Of a stretch of 64,000 nt of DNA, positions 17,213 through 25,916 are shown piece after piece. The position numbers and the translations under genes were made by a program. This DNA is from Diaminobutyricimonas aerilata (GTDB taxonomy: Bacteria > Actinomycetota > Actinomycetes > Actinomycetales > Microbacteriaceae): contig NZ_PGFF01000001.1 of the NCBI RefSeq assembly GCF_002797715.1, positions 1,511,304 through 1,575,303 of the forward strand, in the 5' to 3' direction. How positions within the stretch are numbered: position 1 is the first letter of the stretch; the number at the start of each line of letters is the position of its first letter. A model generated the notes under the pieces. It saw only the letters and a list, made by a program, of their open reading frames with translations. It was not told the DNA's origin and searched no databases.

Positions 17213-18196
17213 ATGCCCGAGGGTCATTCCGTCCACCGCATCGCCCGCCAGTTCGCCCGGCACTTCGTCGGGCACGAGGTCGCGGCGTCGTCGCCGCAGG
17301 GACGGTTCGCGGCGGGCGCGGCCCGGATCGACCGGCGCACCATGATCGACTCGCGCGCCGTCGGCAAGCAGATGTTCCTCGAATTCGACACGGGCGACTT
17401 CCTGCGCGTGCACCTCGGCATGTACGGCGCGTGGGACTTCGCCGGAGAGGTCGCCCTCGACGCGACGGCCGCCTCGGCGAACGGGCGGATGGGGCAGACC
17501 AACCAGCGCGGCACGGTCGTGGGCGCCTTCGAGGACTCGCTGTCGAGCATCGGTGCGCCGCGGCGCACGCGGTTGCGGATGGCCGAGCAGGAGAGCCTGC
17601 GCGACGACGGTGCCGCCGTGCCGGACGTGTTCCCCCCGGATCCGATCGGGCAGGTGCGCGTGCGCCTGCTCACCGAGACGGTCGTCGCCGACCTGCGCGG
17701 ACCGACCGCGTGCGACGTGCTCGAACCCCTCGAGGTCGCAGCCGTCATCGCGAAACTCGGCCCCGATCCGCTCGTCGACGACCTCGACGAGGGCGAAGCG
17801 CGATTCGTCGCGACCGTGCGTCGCAAGCCGACGCCCATCGGGCTGCTGCTGATGGACCAGTCGGTCGTGAGCGGCATCGGCAACGTCTACCGCGCCGAAC
17901 TGCTGTTCCGTGCGCGGCTCAACCCGCACACCCCGGGCCGCAACCTCACGGACGAGCAGGCCCGCGGGCTCTGGCGCGACTGGGTGCACCTGCTGCGCGT
18001 CGGGGTCGACACGGGGCAGATGATGACGATAGAGGACCTCGATCCGGAGGCGTACGCGCGGGCGCTCGCGAGCCGCGACGACCGGCACTGGGTGTACCAC
18101 CGCACCGGTGAGCCCTGCCGGGTGTGCGGGACGCCGATCGTGATGGAGATCGCCGCCGGCCGCAAGCTGTACTGGTGCCCGAAGGACCAGGCATGA
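17213..18196 (+). CDS. Fpg/Nei-family DNA glycosylase-AP lyase with altered zinc finger
   Basis: 327 residues. The enzyme excises oxidised bases and nicks the abasic site. MPEGHSVHRIARQF supplies the catalytic proline (P2, N-terminal after Met removal) and E3; the helix-two-turn-helix is near QSVVSGIGNVYRAELLF. The C-terminal zinc finger has C302, C305 (CRVCGT) and C322, but the fourth position, normally Cys in CPxC, is aspartate (YWCPKDQ, D325). The domain is otherwise complete, so activity is likely but zinc binding may be unusual. The N-terminus resembles Nei more than Fpg. The stop overlaps the next start by four bases (ATGA). Confidence 0.9.
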   Translation: MPEGHSVHRIARQFARHFVGHEVAASSPQGRFAAGAARIDRRTMIDSRAVGKQMFLEFDTGDFLRVHLGMYGAWDFAGEVALDATAASANGRMGQTNQRGTVVGAFEDSLSSIGAPRRTRLRMAEQESLRDDGAAVPDVFPPDPIGQVRVRLLTETVVADLRGPTACDVLEPLEVAAVIAKLGPDPLVDDLDEGEARFVATVRRKPTPIGLLLMDQSVVSGIGNVYRAELLFRARLNPHTPGRNLTDEQARGLWRDWVHLLRVGVDTGQMMTIEDLDPEAYARALASRDDRHWVYHRTGEPCRVCGTPIVMEIAAGRKLYWCPKDQA

Positions 18197-18822
18197 GGCG
18201 CACGCCCGCGTTCCTGCTCGAGGACGAACGCGAAGTACGACGGCTGGTCACCGAGAACCCGTGGGCGACCATCGTCTCGGCGCCGGAATCCGGACTCGTC
18301 GCGTCGCACTACCCGTTCTTCATCGACGACGAGGCGGACGGCCTCACCCTGCTCACGCACGTCGGACGCCCCGACGAGACGCTCCACGAGCTCGGCCGCC
18401 ACGAGGTGCTCGTGATCGTGCAGGGGGCCCACGGCTACATCTCGCCCGGCTGGTACGGCACCGAGGAGTTCATCCCCACCTGGAACCACGTCACGGCGCA
18501 CCTCTACGGCACACCCGAGATCCTCTCCGACGAGGAGAACCTCCGCGTGCTCGGCGAACTCGTCGACCGGTTCGAACAGCGGATGCCGGAGCCGCGCAGT
18601 CTCGCGATCGACGCCGACTACGCCGCCCGCATCGCGCGCGGCACCGTCGGCCTGCGCATCCCGATCACGCGCATCGACGCGCGGCTCAAGCTGAGCCAGA
18701 ACAAGCCGCCGAAGGTGGCCGCGCGCATCATCGGCGCGCTCGAGGGCGACGGCCCCTACGCCGATCCGGCGCTCGCCCGCGAGATGCGTCGCGTGCACGG
18801 GGACCCCCATGCTGCTCTCTGA
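18193..18822 (+). CDS. PaiB-like FMN-binding protein
   Basis: 209 residues of the PaiB / FMN-binding negative transcriptional regulator family, a split-barrel flavin fold. Motifs are NPWATIVS near the N-terminus, ASHYPFFID, and VQGAHGYISPGWYG with IPTWNHVTAHLYG. In Bacillus PaiB affects sporulation and protease genes, but most homologues have no proven role and may be flavin-dependent enzymes. The ATG overlaps the glycosylase TGA, and the 3' end overlaps the amidohydrolase start by 14 bases, so this is the middle of an operon running from rpiB. Confidence 0.85.
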   Translation: MRRTPAFLLEDEREVRRLVTENPWATIVSAPESGLVASHYPFFIDDEADGLTLLTHVGRPDETLHELGRHEVLVIVQGAHGYISPGWYGTEEFIPTWNHVTAHLYGTPEILSDEENLRVLGELVDRFEQRMPEPRSLAIDADYAARIARGTVGLRIPITRIDARLKLSQNKPPKVAARIIGALEGDGPYADPALAREMRRVHGDPHAAL

Positions 18823-20218
18823 GGCGCGCCTCGGCGACTGCGTCGTCGACGTGCGCATCGAAGGCGGCGTCATCCGAGAGATCGGCGACCTCGGCGGCGG
18901 CGGTGTGCCGCTCGGCGGGCGGTGGCTGCTGCCCGGGCTGTGGGACGAGCACGTGCACCTCACCCAGTGGGCGGCGAGCCGGCGTCGGATCGACCTCTCG
19001 GCGGCCGCGTCCGCAGCGGACGCGGCGCGGCTCGTCGCCGACGCCGCGGCGACCTCGGCCGGGACGGTCGTCGGTCGCGACTTCCGCGACGCCTTGTGGC
19101 CGGACCGCCCGACCGCCGCGGTGCTCGACGCGGTCGTTGCCGACCGGGACGTCGTGCTCGTGAGCGCCGACCTGCACAGCTGCTGGCTGAACAGCCGCGC
19201 CCTCGCGCGCTTCGGACACACCGGCTCCGACGGCCTGCTGCGCGAGGAGGACTGCTTCTCCGTCGTCCGGCGGCTCGACGAGGTGCCTGTCGAGGAGTCC
19301 GACGCGTGGGTCGCCGATGCGGCGGCGGCCGCGGCCGCCCGCGGGGTCGTCGGCGTCGTCGACCTCGAGATGGCGTGGAACATCGACGTGTGGCTGCGCC
19401 GACGTGACGCCGGCTTCGCGGCGCTGCGCGTCGACGTCGGCGTGTATCCGCCGCACCTGCAGCTCGCCGGCGACCGGGGGCTGCGCACCGGTCTCCCGCT
19501 CGACGAACTGATCACCGTGGGTCCGGCGAAGATCATCACCGACGGGTCGCTCAACACCCGCACCGCCTACTGCGTGCACCCCTATCCGGGAGAGACCGAG
19601 CATCCCTACGGTCTGCTCACGGTGCCGCCCGACGAGCTCGAGCGCTGGCTGCGCGCGGCACACGAGATGGGCATGACGCCCGCGGTGCACGCGATCGGTG
19701 ACGAGGCGAACCGGCTCGCGCTCGACGCGTTCCAGACCGTCGGATGCCCGGGCCGCATCGAGCACGCGCAGTTGCTGCGCTGGGAGGACCTGTCGCGGTT
19801 CCGCGAACTCGGCGTCGTCGCGAGCGTGCAGCCCGAGCACGCCATGGACGACCGCGACGTCGCCGAGAGGCACTGGGCCGGACGCACCGACCGCGCCTTC
19901 CCGTTGCGCAGCCTGCTCGAATCCGGTGTCGAGCTGCGCTTCGGCTCCGACGCTCCGGTCGCGCCGCTCGACCCCTGGGTGACGATCGCCGCGGCGGTCG
20001 GCCGCACCCGCGGGGACCGGGCTCCGTGGCATCCGGAGCAGACGATCGGCGTCTCCGACGCGCTCGCTGCGAGTGCGCGCACCCGCGTCGAGGTGGGCCA
20101 GCCGGCCGACGTGTGCGTCGTCGAGCGGGACCCGTGGGCGGCGTCGCCCGAAGAGCTGCGGACGATGCCGGTCGCCCTCACGGTGCTCGCGGGTCGCGTC
20201 ACCCACGACGCCCTCTGA
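18809..20218 (+). CDS. YtcJ-like amidohydrolase
   Basis: 469 residues of the metal-dependent amidohydrolase superfamily, YtcJ/NfdA branch, which hydrolyses N-acyl, formamide or cyclic amide bonds. The metal-site motif is DEHVHL (H48, H50). Later ligands are in PAVHAIGDEA and IEHAQLL, with the final aspartate in FGSDAPVAPLD. The C-terminal composite beta-sandwich strand closes at VEVGQPADVCVVE. The ATG is inside the preceding gene. At 469 residues it is somewhat shorter than most YtcJ proteins (about 530). The substrate is unknown. It is the last gene of the rpiB operon. Confidence 0.85.
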   Translation: MLLSEARLGDCVVDVRIEGGVIREIGDLGGGGVPLGGRWLLPGLWDEHVHLTQWAASRRRIDLSAAASAADAARLVADAAATSAGTVVGRDFRDALWPDRPTAAVLDAVVADRDVVLVSADLHSCWLNSRALARFGHTGSDGLLREEDCFSVVRRLDEVPVEESDAWVADAAAAAAARGVVGVVDLEMAWNIDVWLRRRDAGFAALRVDVGVYPPHLQLAGDRGLRTGLPLDELITVGPAKIITDGSLNTRTAYCVHPYPGETEHPYGLLTVPPDELERWLRAAHEMGMTPAVHAIGDEANRLALDAFQTVGCPGRIEHAQLLRWEDLSRFRELGVVASVQPEHAMDDRDVAERHWAGRTDRAFPLRSLLESGVELRFGSDAPVAPLDPWVTIAAAVGRTRGDRAPWHPEQTIGVSDALAASARTRVEVGQPADVCVVERDPWAASPEELRTMPVALTVLAGRVTHDAL

Positions 20219-20233
20219 CGGCGGCACCGGTCC

Positions 20234-20288
20234 GTTCCCTGAGCCTGTCGAAGGGAACCGTCCGCACTACCCGCTTCGGCAGGCTCAG
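20234..20288. repeat. nested palindromic repeat, REP-like
   Basis: CTGAGCCTGTCGAAG (20239-20253) and CTTCGGCAGGCTCAG (20274-20288) are inverted copies with one mismatch, and the left arm also sits in its own hairpin (GTTCCCT pairing AGGGAAC). The core resembles a short palindromic element I recall as dispersed in actinobacterial genomes. It lies in the only gap over 300 bases here (20219-20532); apart from this element and the dps terminator I see nothing in that gap. Confidence 0.55.
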
Positions 20289-20493
20289 CGAGCGTGGTCG
20301 TGCGCGTGCCGGTCGGGGGTCCACGTCGGCCCGTCGCGGAGCCCGAGAACGGTCACCGACGTGCTCGTCGGCGGCACCGACAGCGGAATGGTGTCGCGGC
20401 ACGCCGCCCGGGGAGGGGCGAGCGCGGGGTGTCGACCGGATCGTCCGCGCTCAGTGCCGTTCGACCGCCGGCCGCGGGGTCCTGGAACGACGA

Positions 20494-20517
20494 ACGGCCG
20501 CCCCGAGGGGCGGCCGT
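20494..20517 (-). terminator. terminator hairpin after dps
   Basis: ACGGCCGCCCC pairs perfectly with GGGGCGGCCGT around a very tight turn, starting 16 bases after the dps stop codon on the minus strand. Confidence 0.7.
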
Positions 20518-20532
20518 CCGTGAGTGCGGAGC

Positions 20533-21021
20533 TCAGCTGGCGCTGATGTGCGCGAAGAGGAACCAGCGGTCCTTCTCGAGCGCGCGGGCGATCTCGATCG
20601 CGACGTCCTGGCTCACCGGATCCAGCTCGGCGAGCTCGTCGATGGCCGTGCGCAGCGAGCCGAGGGCGGCGTCGATTGAGGCGATGACCTCCGCGATGGC
20701 CTGCTCGGCGCGCTGGAAGCCCGGCGTCATGACGGGCGTCGAGGTCTTCGCGCCGACCGTCTGCACGCGGGCGTCGACGGGCAGCCCGAGGGCGACCACG
20801 CGCTCGGCGGCCGTGTCGGCGTACTCGCGGGCGTGGTCGACGATCTCGTCCAGCAGCAGGTGCACCGCCTGGAAGTTCGCGCCGCGCACGTGCCAGTGCG
20901 CCTGCTTGCCGTCGACGGCGAGGGCCGTCAGGTCCACGACCACCGGGCCGAGGAACTGGGCGACGCCCGACGTGACGTCAGGATCGATGGAGCTCTGGGG
21001 GACCGTCTGCACGGTGCTCAT
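20533..21021 (-). CDS. dps: Dps-type ferritin-like DNA protection protein
   Basis: 162 residues, four-helix ferritin-like. Dps dodecamers oxidise and store iron with hydrogen peroxide and protect DNA in stress or stationary phase. The ferroxidase signature is KQAHWHVRGANFQAVHLLLD followed by EIVDHAREYADTAAERV, giving the inter-subunit His, Asp and Glu pattern. The N-terminal tail is short and has no lysine run, so DNA binding is not obvious. GAGGAAGGAA precedes the ATG, with a likely promoter 40-67 bases upstream. It lies downstream of the mannosidase gene on the same strand but has its own promoter. Confidence 0.93.
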   Translation of the reverse strand: MSTVQTVPQSSIDPDVTSGVAQFLGPVVVDLTALAVDGKQAHWHVRGANFQAVHLLLDEIVDHAREYADTAAERVVALGLPVDARVQTVGAKTSTPVMTPGFQRAEQAIAEVIASIDAALGSLRTAIDELAELDPVSQDVAIEIARALEKDRWFLFAHISAS

Positions 21022-21060
21022 GCGGTGTTCCTTCCTCGCGGAGTGCCGGTTACGCTTCCG

Positions 21061-21088
21061 AAATTACGCCGCTGGGAGATTTCCGCAA
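21061..21088 (-). promoter_or_regulatory. promoter of dps
   Basis: On the minus strand TTGCGG (21088-21083), a 16-base spacer and TAATTT (21066-21061) make a plausible sigma-70 promoter. The -10 box is 40 bases from the dps ATG. Confidence 0.5.
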
Positions 21089-21116
21089 GCAAGCTGAGGC
21101 TGCACTAACCCTCACT

Positions 21117-24100
21117 TCACGCCCGCGGGATGCGCACCGTCACGATCTCGAACGGCCGCAGCCGCAGGAGCGTCGGGTCCTCCGGCTGCGTCGCGAGCGG
21201 TCGCTCCAGCAGGTCGGTGCGCACCGCGGCGCCGGCCGGGAACCCCGGCGTCAGACGCGCCGTCGACCGGCCGCCGGTGGCCTCGTAGAGGCGCACGACC
21301 ACGTCGCCCGAGCCGTCCTCGGCGAGCTTGACCGCCTCGACGACGACCGCCGGGTCGTCGACGGTGACGAGCGGCTCGACCGGTGCCGACCCGCGCACCG
21401 CACGCACCGGGAGGTTGAGCCGGTAGCCCTGCTCGGCGGCGCCGAGCGCATCGACCCCGATCCGCACCGCGGTGCGGAGCACGTGTTCGCCCTGATCCGC
21501 TCCGGGATCCGGGAACAGCGGGGCGCGCAGCAGCGACTCGCGCACGACGGTCGTCGTGCCGCCGCCCTCGCGGGTGTGCCGCGTGATGTCGTGTCCGTAG
21601 GTCGAGTCGTTCGCCACGGCGACCCCGAATCCCGGTTCGCCGACGTGCACCCAGCGGTGCGCGGAAGTCTCGAACCGCGCCACATCCCACGACGTGTTGG
21701 CGTGGGTCGCCCGGTGCACGTGACCGAACTGCACCTCGTACGACGCGCGGTCCGCGTGCACGTCGAAGCCGAACGCGAGCTTGAGCAGCTTCTGCCGCTC
21801 GTGCCAGTCGACGGTCGACTCGAACAGCAGCGCGCCGCTCTCGTCGTCGAGGGTCACGACCTGCCGCACGCGCGACCCGCCGAAGGTGCGCACGATCTCG
21901 AGCGCCTCCCCGGCCGAGGTCGACACGACGCCGATCCGTTCCACCTCGACGAGGTCGGTGCCGACGCGCGAGTACGCCGCGTCGATGTCCCACGCGTCCC
22001 ACTGGTTCGGGGTGTCGCGGAAGAGCTGCAGCAGGTTGCCCGGCTCGCCCGGGGCGACGCTCTCACGGCCGCTCACGAGGTCGACGAGGGAGACGAGCAG
22101 GCCCGCCGCATCGAACTCGGCGCGGACGCGCGAGCCCTCGAACACGAACCGGTCGCCGTCCGCGGAGACACGCACACCGCGTCCGTCGGTGGACGGGGCG
22201 GCGCCGAGCGCCGGGGCGCCGTGCACCGGGAACGGGCTCGCGTTGAACACGAGTTCCGTGTCACCCTCCCCGGCGAGCGCGCCGATCGAGCTCGCGATGA
22301 GCTGCTCGAGCTCGATCGCGACGCGCGCGTACTCGCGTTCGGCCTGCTGGTGCACCCACGCGATGGAGGAACCCGGCAGGATGTCGTGGAACTGCTGCAG
22401 CAGCACGGTCTCCCATACCGAGCGGAGGGCGTCGGCCGGATACTCCGCGCCGGTGCGCACGGCGGCCGTCGCCGCCCACAGTTCCGCCTCGCGCAGCAGG
22501 TGCTCGCTGCGGCGGTTGCCCCGCTTCGTGCGGGCCTGCGACGTGTACGTTCCGCGGTGGAACTCGAGGTAGATCTCGCCCGACCACACGGGCGGGTTCG
22601 GCAGGGTGTCGCGCGCCTCCTCGAAGAACGCGGTCGGGGTGTCGAGCCGCACGCGTGGCGACCCCTCGAGGTCCTCCTTCCGGTGGGCGGTCGCGAGCAT
22701 CTCGCGGGTGGGACCGCCGCCTCCGTCGCCGTAGCCGAAGGGCACGAGCGAGAGGTCGGAGACCCCCTTCTCGGCGTACTGCCGTTCCGCCCGGTCGAGG
22801 TCGACCGCGGAGAGATCGGAGTTGTACGTGTCCACCGGCGGGAAGTGCGTGAACACCCGCGACCCGTCGATGCCCTCCCACAGGAAGGAGTGGTGCGGCA
22901 TGACGTTGGTCTCGTTCCACGACGCCTTCTGCGTGAGGAAGAACTCGCTCCCTGCCGCCTTCACGATCTGCGGCATCGCCGCGGAGTAGCCGAACGAGTC
23001 CGGCAGCCACACCTCGCGCGGCTCGACGCCGAACTCCCGCAGGAAGAAGCCCTTGCCGTGCACGAACTGGCGCGCCATCGCCTCACCGCCCGGCAGGTTG
23101 GTGTCGGATTCGACCCACATGCCGCCGACGGGCACGAAGCGTCCCTCGGCGACCCGCTCCCGGATCCGCTCGAACAGCTCCGGGTAGTACAGGCGCATCC
23201 ACTCGTACTGCTGCGCCGACGAGCAGGCGAACACGAAGTCCGGGTCCTCGTCCATGAGGTCGAGCACGTTCGAGAACGTGCGCGCGCACTTGCGGATCGT
23301 CTCGCGCACGGGCCACAGCCACGCGGAGTCGATGTGGGCATGACCGACGGCGACCACGCGGTGCGCGGTCGGGACGGCCGGCCGGTCGAGGGCGTCACCG
23401 AGCACCTCCCGGCCGGCCGCGGCGGTGCCGCGCACGTCGTGCGGATCGAGCACATCGACGGCGCGCTCGAGGGTGCGGAGGATCGTCGCCCGCCGTGCGC
23501 TCTCGGCGGGCAGGGTGCCGAGCAGGCCGAGGAGCGTCCACATGTCGCGCTCGAGCTCCCACGCGTCGCTGTGCACCTGCACGATACGGGCGTGACCGAA
23601 CCGGTAGAGCGGCTCGTCGCCGGCGGTCTCGAGGTCGCCGAGCGGTGTCGGCTGAAAGCTCCACTCACCGCCGATGTTCGGGTTCGACGCCGCCTCGATG
23701 AGCAGTTCCACGTCGTCGCCGGGCTTGCCGTCGAGGCGGACGTGCCCGTTGAGCGGCTCGAGCGCCTTCAGGATGCGGCCCTCGGTCGTGTGCACGAGTC
23801 CCTCGGCCTGGAACCCCGGTCCCGCCCCCGTGAAGCCGAGGTCGACCGAGAGCTCGATCGCGCCGTCGTGCTTGGACCAGTCCTCCGGGATGGTGCCGGA
23901 CACCCGGAACCACGTCGTGCCCCACGGGCGGCCCCACAGCGTGCCGGGCTCGAACGGCTCGAACTGCTGGGTCACCGCCTCGGCGAACGGCACCGGCTCG
24001 CCCGGCACCGTGTACGCGGCGATCGCGAGCGGCACGTGACGGGCGTGAGCGGCTCCGACGACGCGCTCGCGGTAGAAGCGCTGGATGCGGGCCTCGACGA

Positions 24101-24119
24101 GGCGGGAGTTGTCGTGCAT
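21117..24119 (-). CDS. alpha-mannosidase, glycoside hydrolase family 38
   Basis: 1,000 residues, normal for bacterial GH38 retaining alpha-mannosidases. There is no signal peptide, so it acts in the cytosol on imported mannosides. An N-terminal galactose-binding-like region (about 1-250) precedes the catalytic domain. VGHAHIDSAWLWP holds the zinc ligands (H260, H262 region, D264) and WLPDSFGYSAAMPQI holds the nucleophile D374. The C-terminal half contains beta-sandwich domains. It is 16 bases downstream of the ABC permease gene and is the enzymatic end of the solute-binding protein/permease operon, which suggests uptake and trimming of manno-oligosaccharides or mannosylated glycans. Confidence 0.95.
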   Translation of the reverse strand: MHDNSRLVEARIQRFYRERVVGAAHARHVPLAIAAYTVPGEPVPFAEAVTQQFEPFEPGTLWGRPWGTTWFRVSGTIPEDWSKHDGAIELSVDLGFTGAGPGFQAEGLVHTTEGRILKALEPLNGHVRLDGKPGDDVELLIEAASNPNIGGEWSFQPTPLGDLETAGDEPLYRFGHARIVQVHSDAWELERDMWTLLGLLGTLPAESARRATILRTLERAVDVLDPHDVRGTAAAGREVLGDALDRPAVPTAHRVVAVGHAHIDSAWLWPVRETIRKCARTFSNVLDLMDEDPDFVFACSSAQQYEWMRLYYPELFERIRERVAEGRFVPVGGMWVESDTNLPGGEAMARQFVHGKGFFLREFGVEPREVWLPDSFGYSAAMPQIVKAAGSEFFLTQKASWNETNVMPHHSFLWEGIDGSRVFTHFPPVDTYNSDLSAVDLDRAERQYAEKGVSDLSLVPFGYGDGGGGPTREMLATAHRKEDLEGSPRVRLDTPTAFFEEARDTLPNPPVWSGEIYLEFHRGTYTSQARTKRGNRRSEHLLREAELWAATAAVRTGAEYPADALRSVWETVLLQQFHDILPGSSIAWVHQQAEREYARVAIELEQLIASSIGALAGEGDTELVFNASPFPVHGAPALGAAPSTDGRGVRVSADGDRFVFEGSRVRAEFDAAGLLVSLVDLVSGRESVAPGEPGNLLQLFRDTPNQWDAWDIDAAYSRVGTDLVEVERIGVVSTSAGEALEIVRTFGGSRVRQVVTLDDESGALLFESTVDWHERQKLLKLAFGFDVHADRASYEVQFGHVHRATHANTSWDVARFETSAHRWVHVGEPGFGVAVANDSTYGHDITRHTREGGGTTTVVRESLLRAPLFPDPGADQGEHVLRTAVRIGVDALGAAEQGYRLNLPVRAVRGSAPVEPLVTVDDPAVVVEAVKLAEDGSGDVVVRLYEATGGRSTARLTPGFPAGAAVRTDLLERPLATQPEDPTLLRLRPFEIVTVRIPRA

Positions 24120-24135
24120 GGGGTCCTTTCGAGGG

Positions 24136-24975
24136 TCAGCCCTTGACCGCGCCGGCCAGCGCGAACGAGCCCCCGAGCGTTCGGGAGACGACGGCGTACA
24201 ACGCGATCACGGGAATGGAGTAGAGCAGCGAGAACGCGGCGAGCTGCCCGTAGGCCACCTCGCCGTACTGCCCGAAGAACGAGTAGATGCTCACGGCGGC
24301 GGGTTGGGCATCCGGGCTCAGCAGCAGCAGGAACGGCACGAAGAAATTCCCCCACGCCTGGATGAACACGAAGATGAACACCACGCCGATGCCGGGCCGC
24401 ATGAGCGGCACGACGATGCGGATGAGGGTCTGCCACATCGAGGCGCCGTCGACCCAGGCCGCCTCTTCGAGGCTCACCGGCACCGAATCCATGAAGTTCT
24501 TCGCCATCCAGATCGCCATCGGCAGGCTGCTCGCCGCGAGGAACAGGATGACGCCGGGAACCGAGTCGATGAGGTTGAGGCTCACGAACAGGCTGTAGAC
24601 CGGCACCATCATCGCCGTGATCGGCAGGCAGGTGCCGAACAGGATGCCGTAGAGGAACGGCTTGTTGATCCGCAGCCGGTACCGCGAGAGCGGGTAGGCG
24701 GCGAGGATGGACACGACGACGGTCACGACCGCGCATCCGCCCGACAGGATCAGGCTGTTCAGCAGCGGCACGAACGAGATCTCCGGCGTGAGCACCGCGG
24801 CGAAGTTGTCGAAGGTCACCCGCTCGGGCAGGTCGACCGAGAGCGTCGCGGTCGGATCGACCGAGGCGAGCAGCAGCCAGGCGAGCGGCAGCAGGAACGC
24901 GATCGTGACGAGCACGAGCACGCCGTTCGAGACGACCCTCAGCGACCGGCGGCTGGGGGAGGAGAGGGCGGTCAA
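24136..24975 (-). CDS. carbohydrate ABC transporter permease, MalG type
   Basis: 279 residues with six predicted transmembrane helices (first at about 16-38). The cytosolic EAA loop is LEEAAWVDGASMWQTLIRIV, which docks on the ATPase. The start codon is TTG at 24975; GGAGGTGG lies about eight bases before it, inside the end of the upstream permease gene, and only one base separates the two genes. It forms the second half of the membrane channel with the MalF-type permease. No ATPase gene is in the window, so a shared MsiK-like ATPase elsewhere is expected. Confidence 0.92.
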   Translation of the reverse strand: MTALSSPSRRSLRVVSNGVLVLVTIAFLLPLAWLLLASVDPTATLSVDLPERVTFDNFAAVLTPEISFVPLLNSLILSGGCAVVTVVVSILAAYPLSRYRLRINKPFLYGILFGTCLPITAMMVPVYSLFVSLNLIDSVPGVILFLAASSLPMAIWMAKNFMDSVPVSLEEAAWVDGASMWQTLIRIVVPLMRPGIGVVFIFVFIQAWGNFFVPFLLLLSPDAQPAAVSIYSFFGQYGEVAYGQLAAFSLLYSIPVIALYAVVSRTLGGSFALAGAVKG

Positions 24976-24976
24976 C

Positions 24977-25912
24977 TCAGTCCACCTCCGGCTTGAGTGC
25001 CCGGATGTACGCGATCGAGAAGATCGCGCCGACGAGCAGCATGATGGTCGCGATGGCCGTGCCGAAGCCGAGTTCCGAGAACCGGAACGCCTCCTGGTAG
25101 GCCAGCAGCGGCAGGGTGGAGCTGTCGGTGCCGGGACCGCCGCCGGTCATCACGAAGATGAGCGTGAACACCGACAGGGTCTGCAGCGTGGTGAGCATGA
25201 GGTTCGTCGAGATGCTGCGGCGGATCATCGGCAGCGTGATGAACACCAGCCGTTGCCACCCCCGCGCCCCGTCGACCTCGGCGGACTCGGTGATCTCCGG
25301 CGGCACGTCGTTGAGCGCCGCGGAGTACACGAGCATCGAGAATGCGGCGCCGCGCCAGATGTTGGCGAGGATGACCGAGAGCATCGGGTACTCGTAGAGC
25401 CAGTTCGCCCCCGTGCCGCCGACCATGCCGAGCAGCGTGTTGAGCGTGCCCTCGTCGGCGAAGAACGCGTACGCCGCGAACGACGCGACGATCTCGGGCA
25501 GCACCCACGCCACGACGACGACCGTGCCCACGGTCGTGCGCACGAAGCGATTCGCGCTGCGCATGAGGATGGCGAGCCCGAGTCCGAGCACGTTCTGACC
25601 GATGATCGCCGAGGCGATGAGGAACACGAGGGTCAGCACGACGGACTTCGGGAAGTCCTCGTCCTGGAAGAGGTCGATGTAGTTCTGCAGGCCCACGAAC
25701 TCGGAACCCTGCGCGGCAGCGCCGGTCAGCGAGCTGTTCGTGAGCGAGCCGTAGAAGCTCGTGATGACGGGGCCGGCGAGGAAGATCGCGAGGAGCACGA
25801 CGGCCGGCAGCAGCGGGATCCCGCGCGCGAACTCGCGGCCGCCGCGCCGGGCGCGGGGAGTCCTCCCCGCGCCCGGCCGGGCCGACGTCGGTGGCGTCTG
25901 CGTGACGGTCAT
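24977..25912 (-). CDS. carbohydrate ABC transporter permease, MalF/UgpA type
   Basis: 311 residues with about six transmembrane helices, the first at about 33-55 after a basic cytosolic tail (PGAGRTPRARRGGREFARG). The EAA motif is ITESAEVDGARGWQRLVFIT. It is the partner of the following MalG-type permease, and lies four bases downstream of the solute-binding protein gene. The arrangement solute-binding protein, MalF, MalG, glycosidase is the classic CUT1 oligosaccharide uptake operon. The sugar specificity is inferred from the adjacent GH38 enzyme only. Confidence 0.92.
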   Translation of the reverse strand: MTVTQTPPTSARPGAGRTPRARRGGREFARGIPLLPAVVLLAIFLAGPVITSFYGSLTNSSLTGAAAQGSEFVGLQNYIDLFQDEDFPKSVVLTLVFLIASAIIGQNVLGLGLAILMRSANRFVRTTVGTVVVVAWVLPEIVASFAAYAFFADEGTLNTLLGMVGGTGANWLYEYPMLSVILANIWRGAAFSMLVYSAALNDVPPEITESAEVDGARGWQRLVFITLPMIRRSISTNLMLTTLQTLSVFTLIFVMTGGGPGTDSSTLPLLAYQEAFRFSELGFGTAIATIMLLVGAIFSIAYIRALKPEVD

Positions 25913-25916
25913 CCGT

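Noticed and set aside
21483-24146. An 887-codon open frame antisense to the alpha-mannosidase gene
   Set aside because: GH38 motifs on the minus strand are complete and in order; the antisense product is arginine/glutamate-rich noise.
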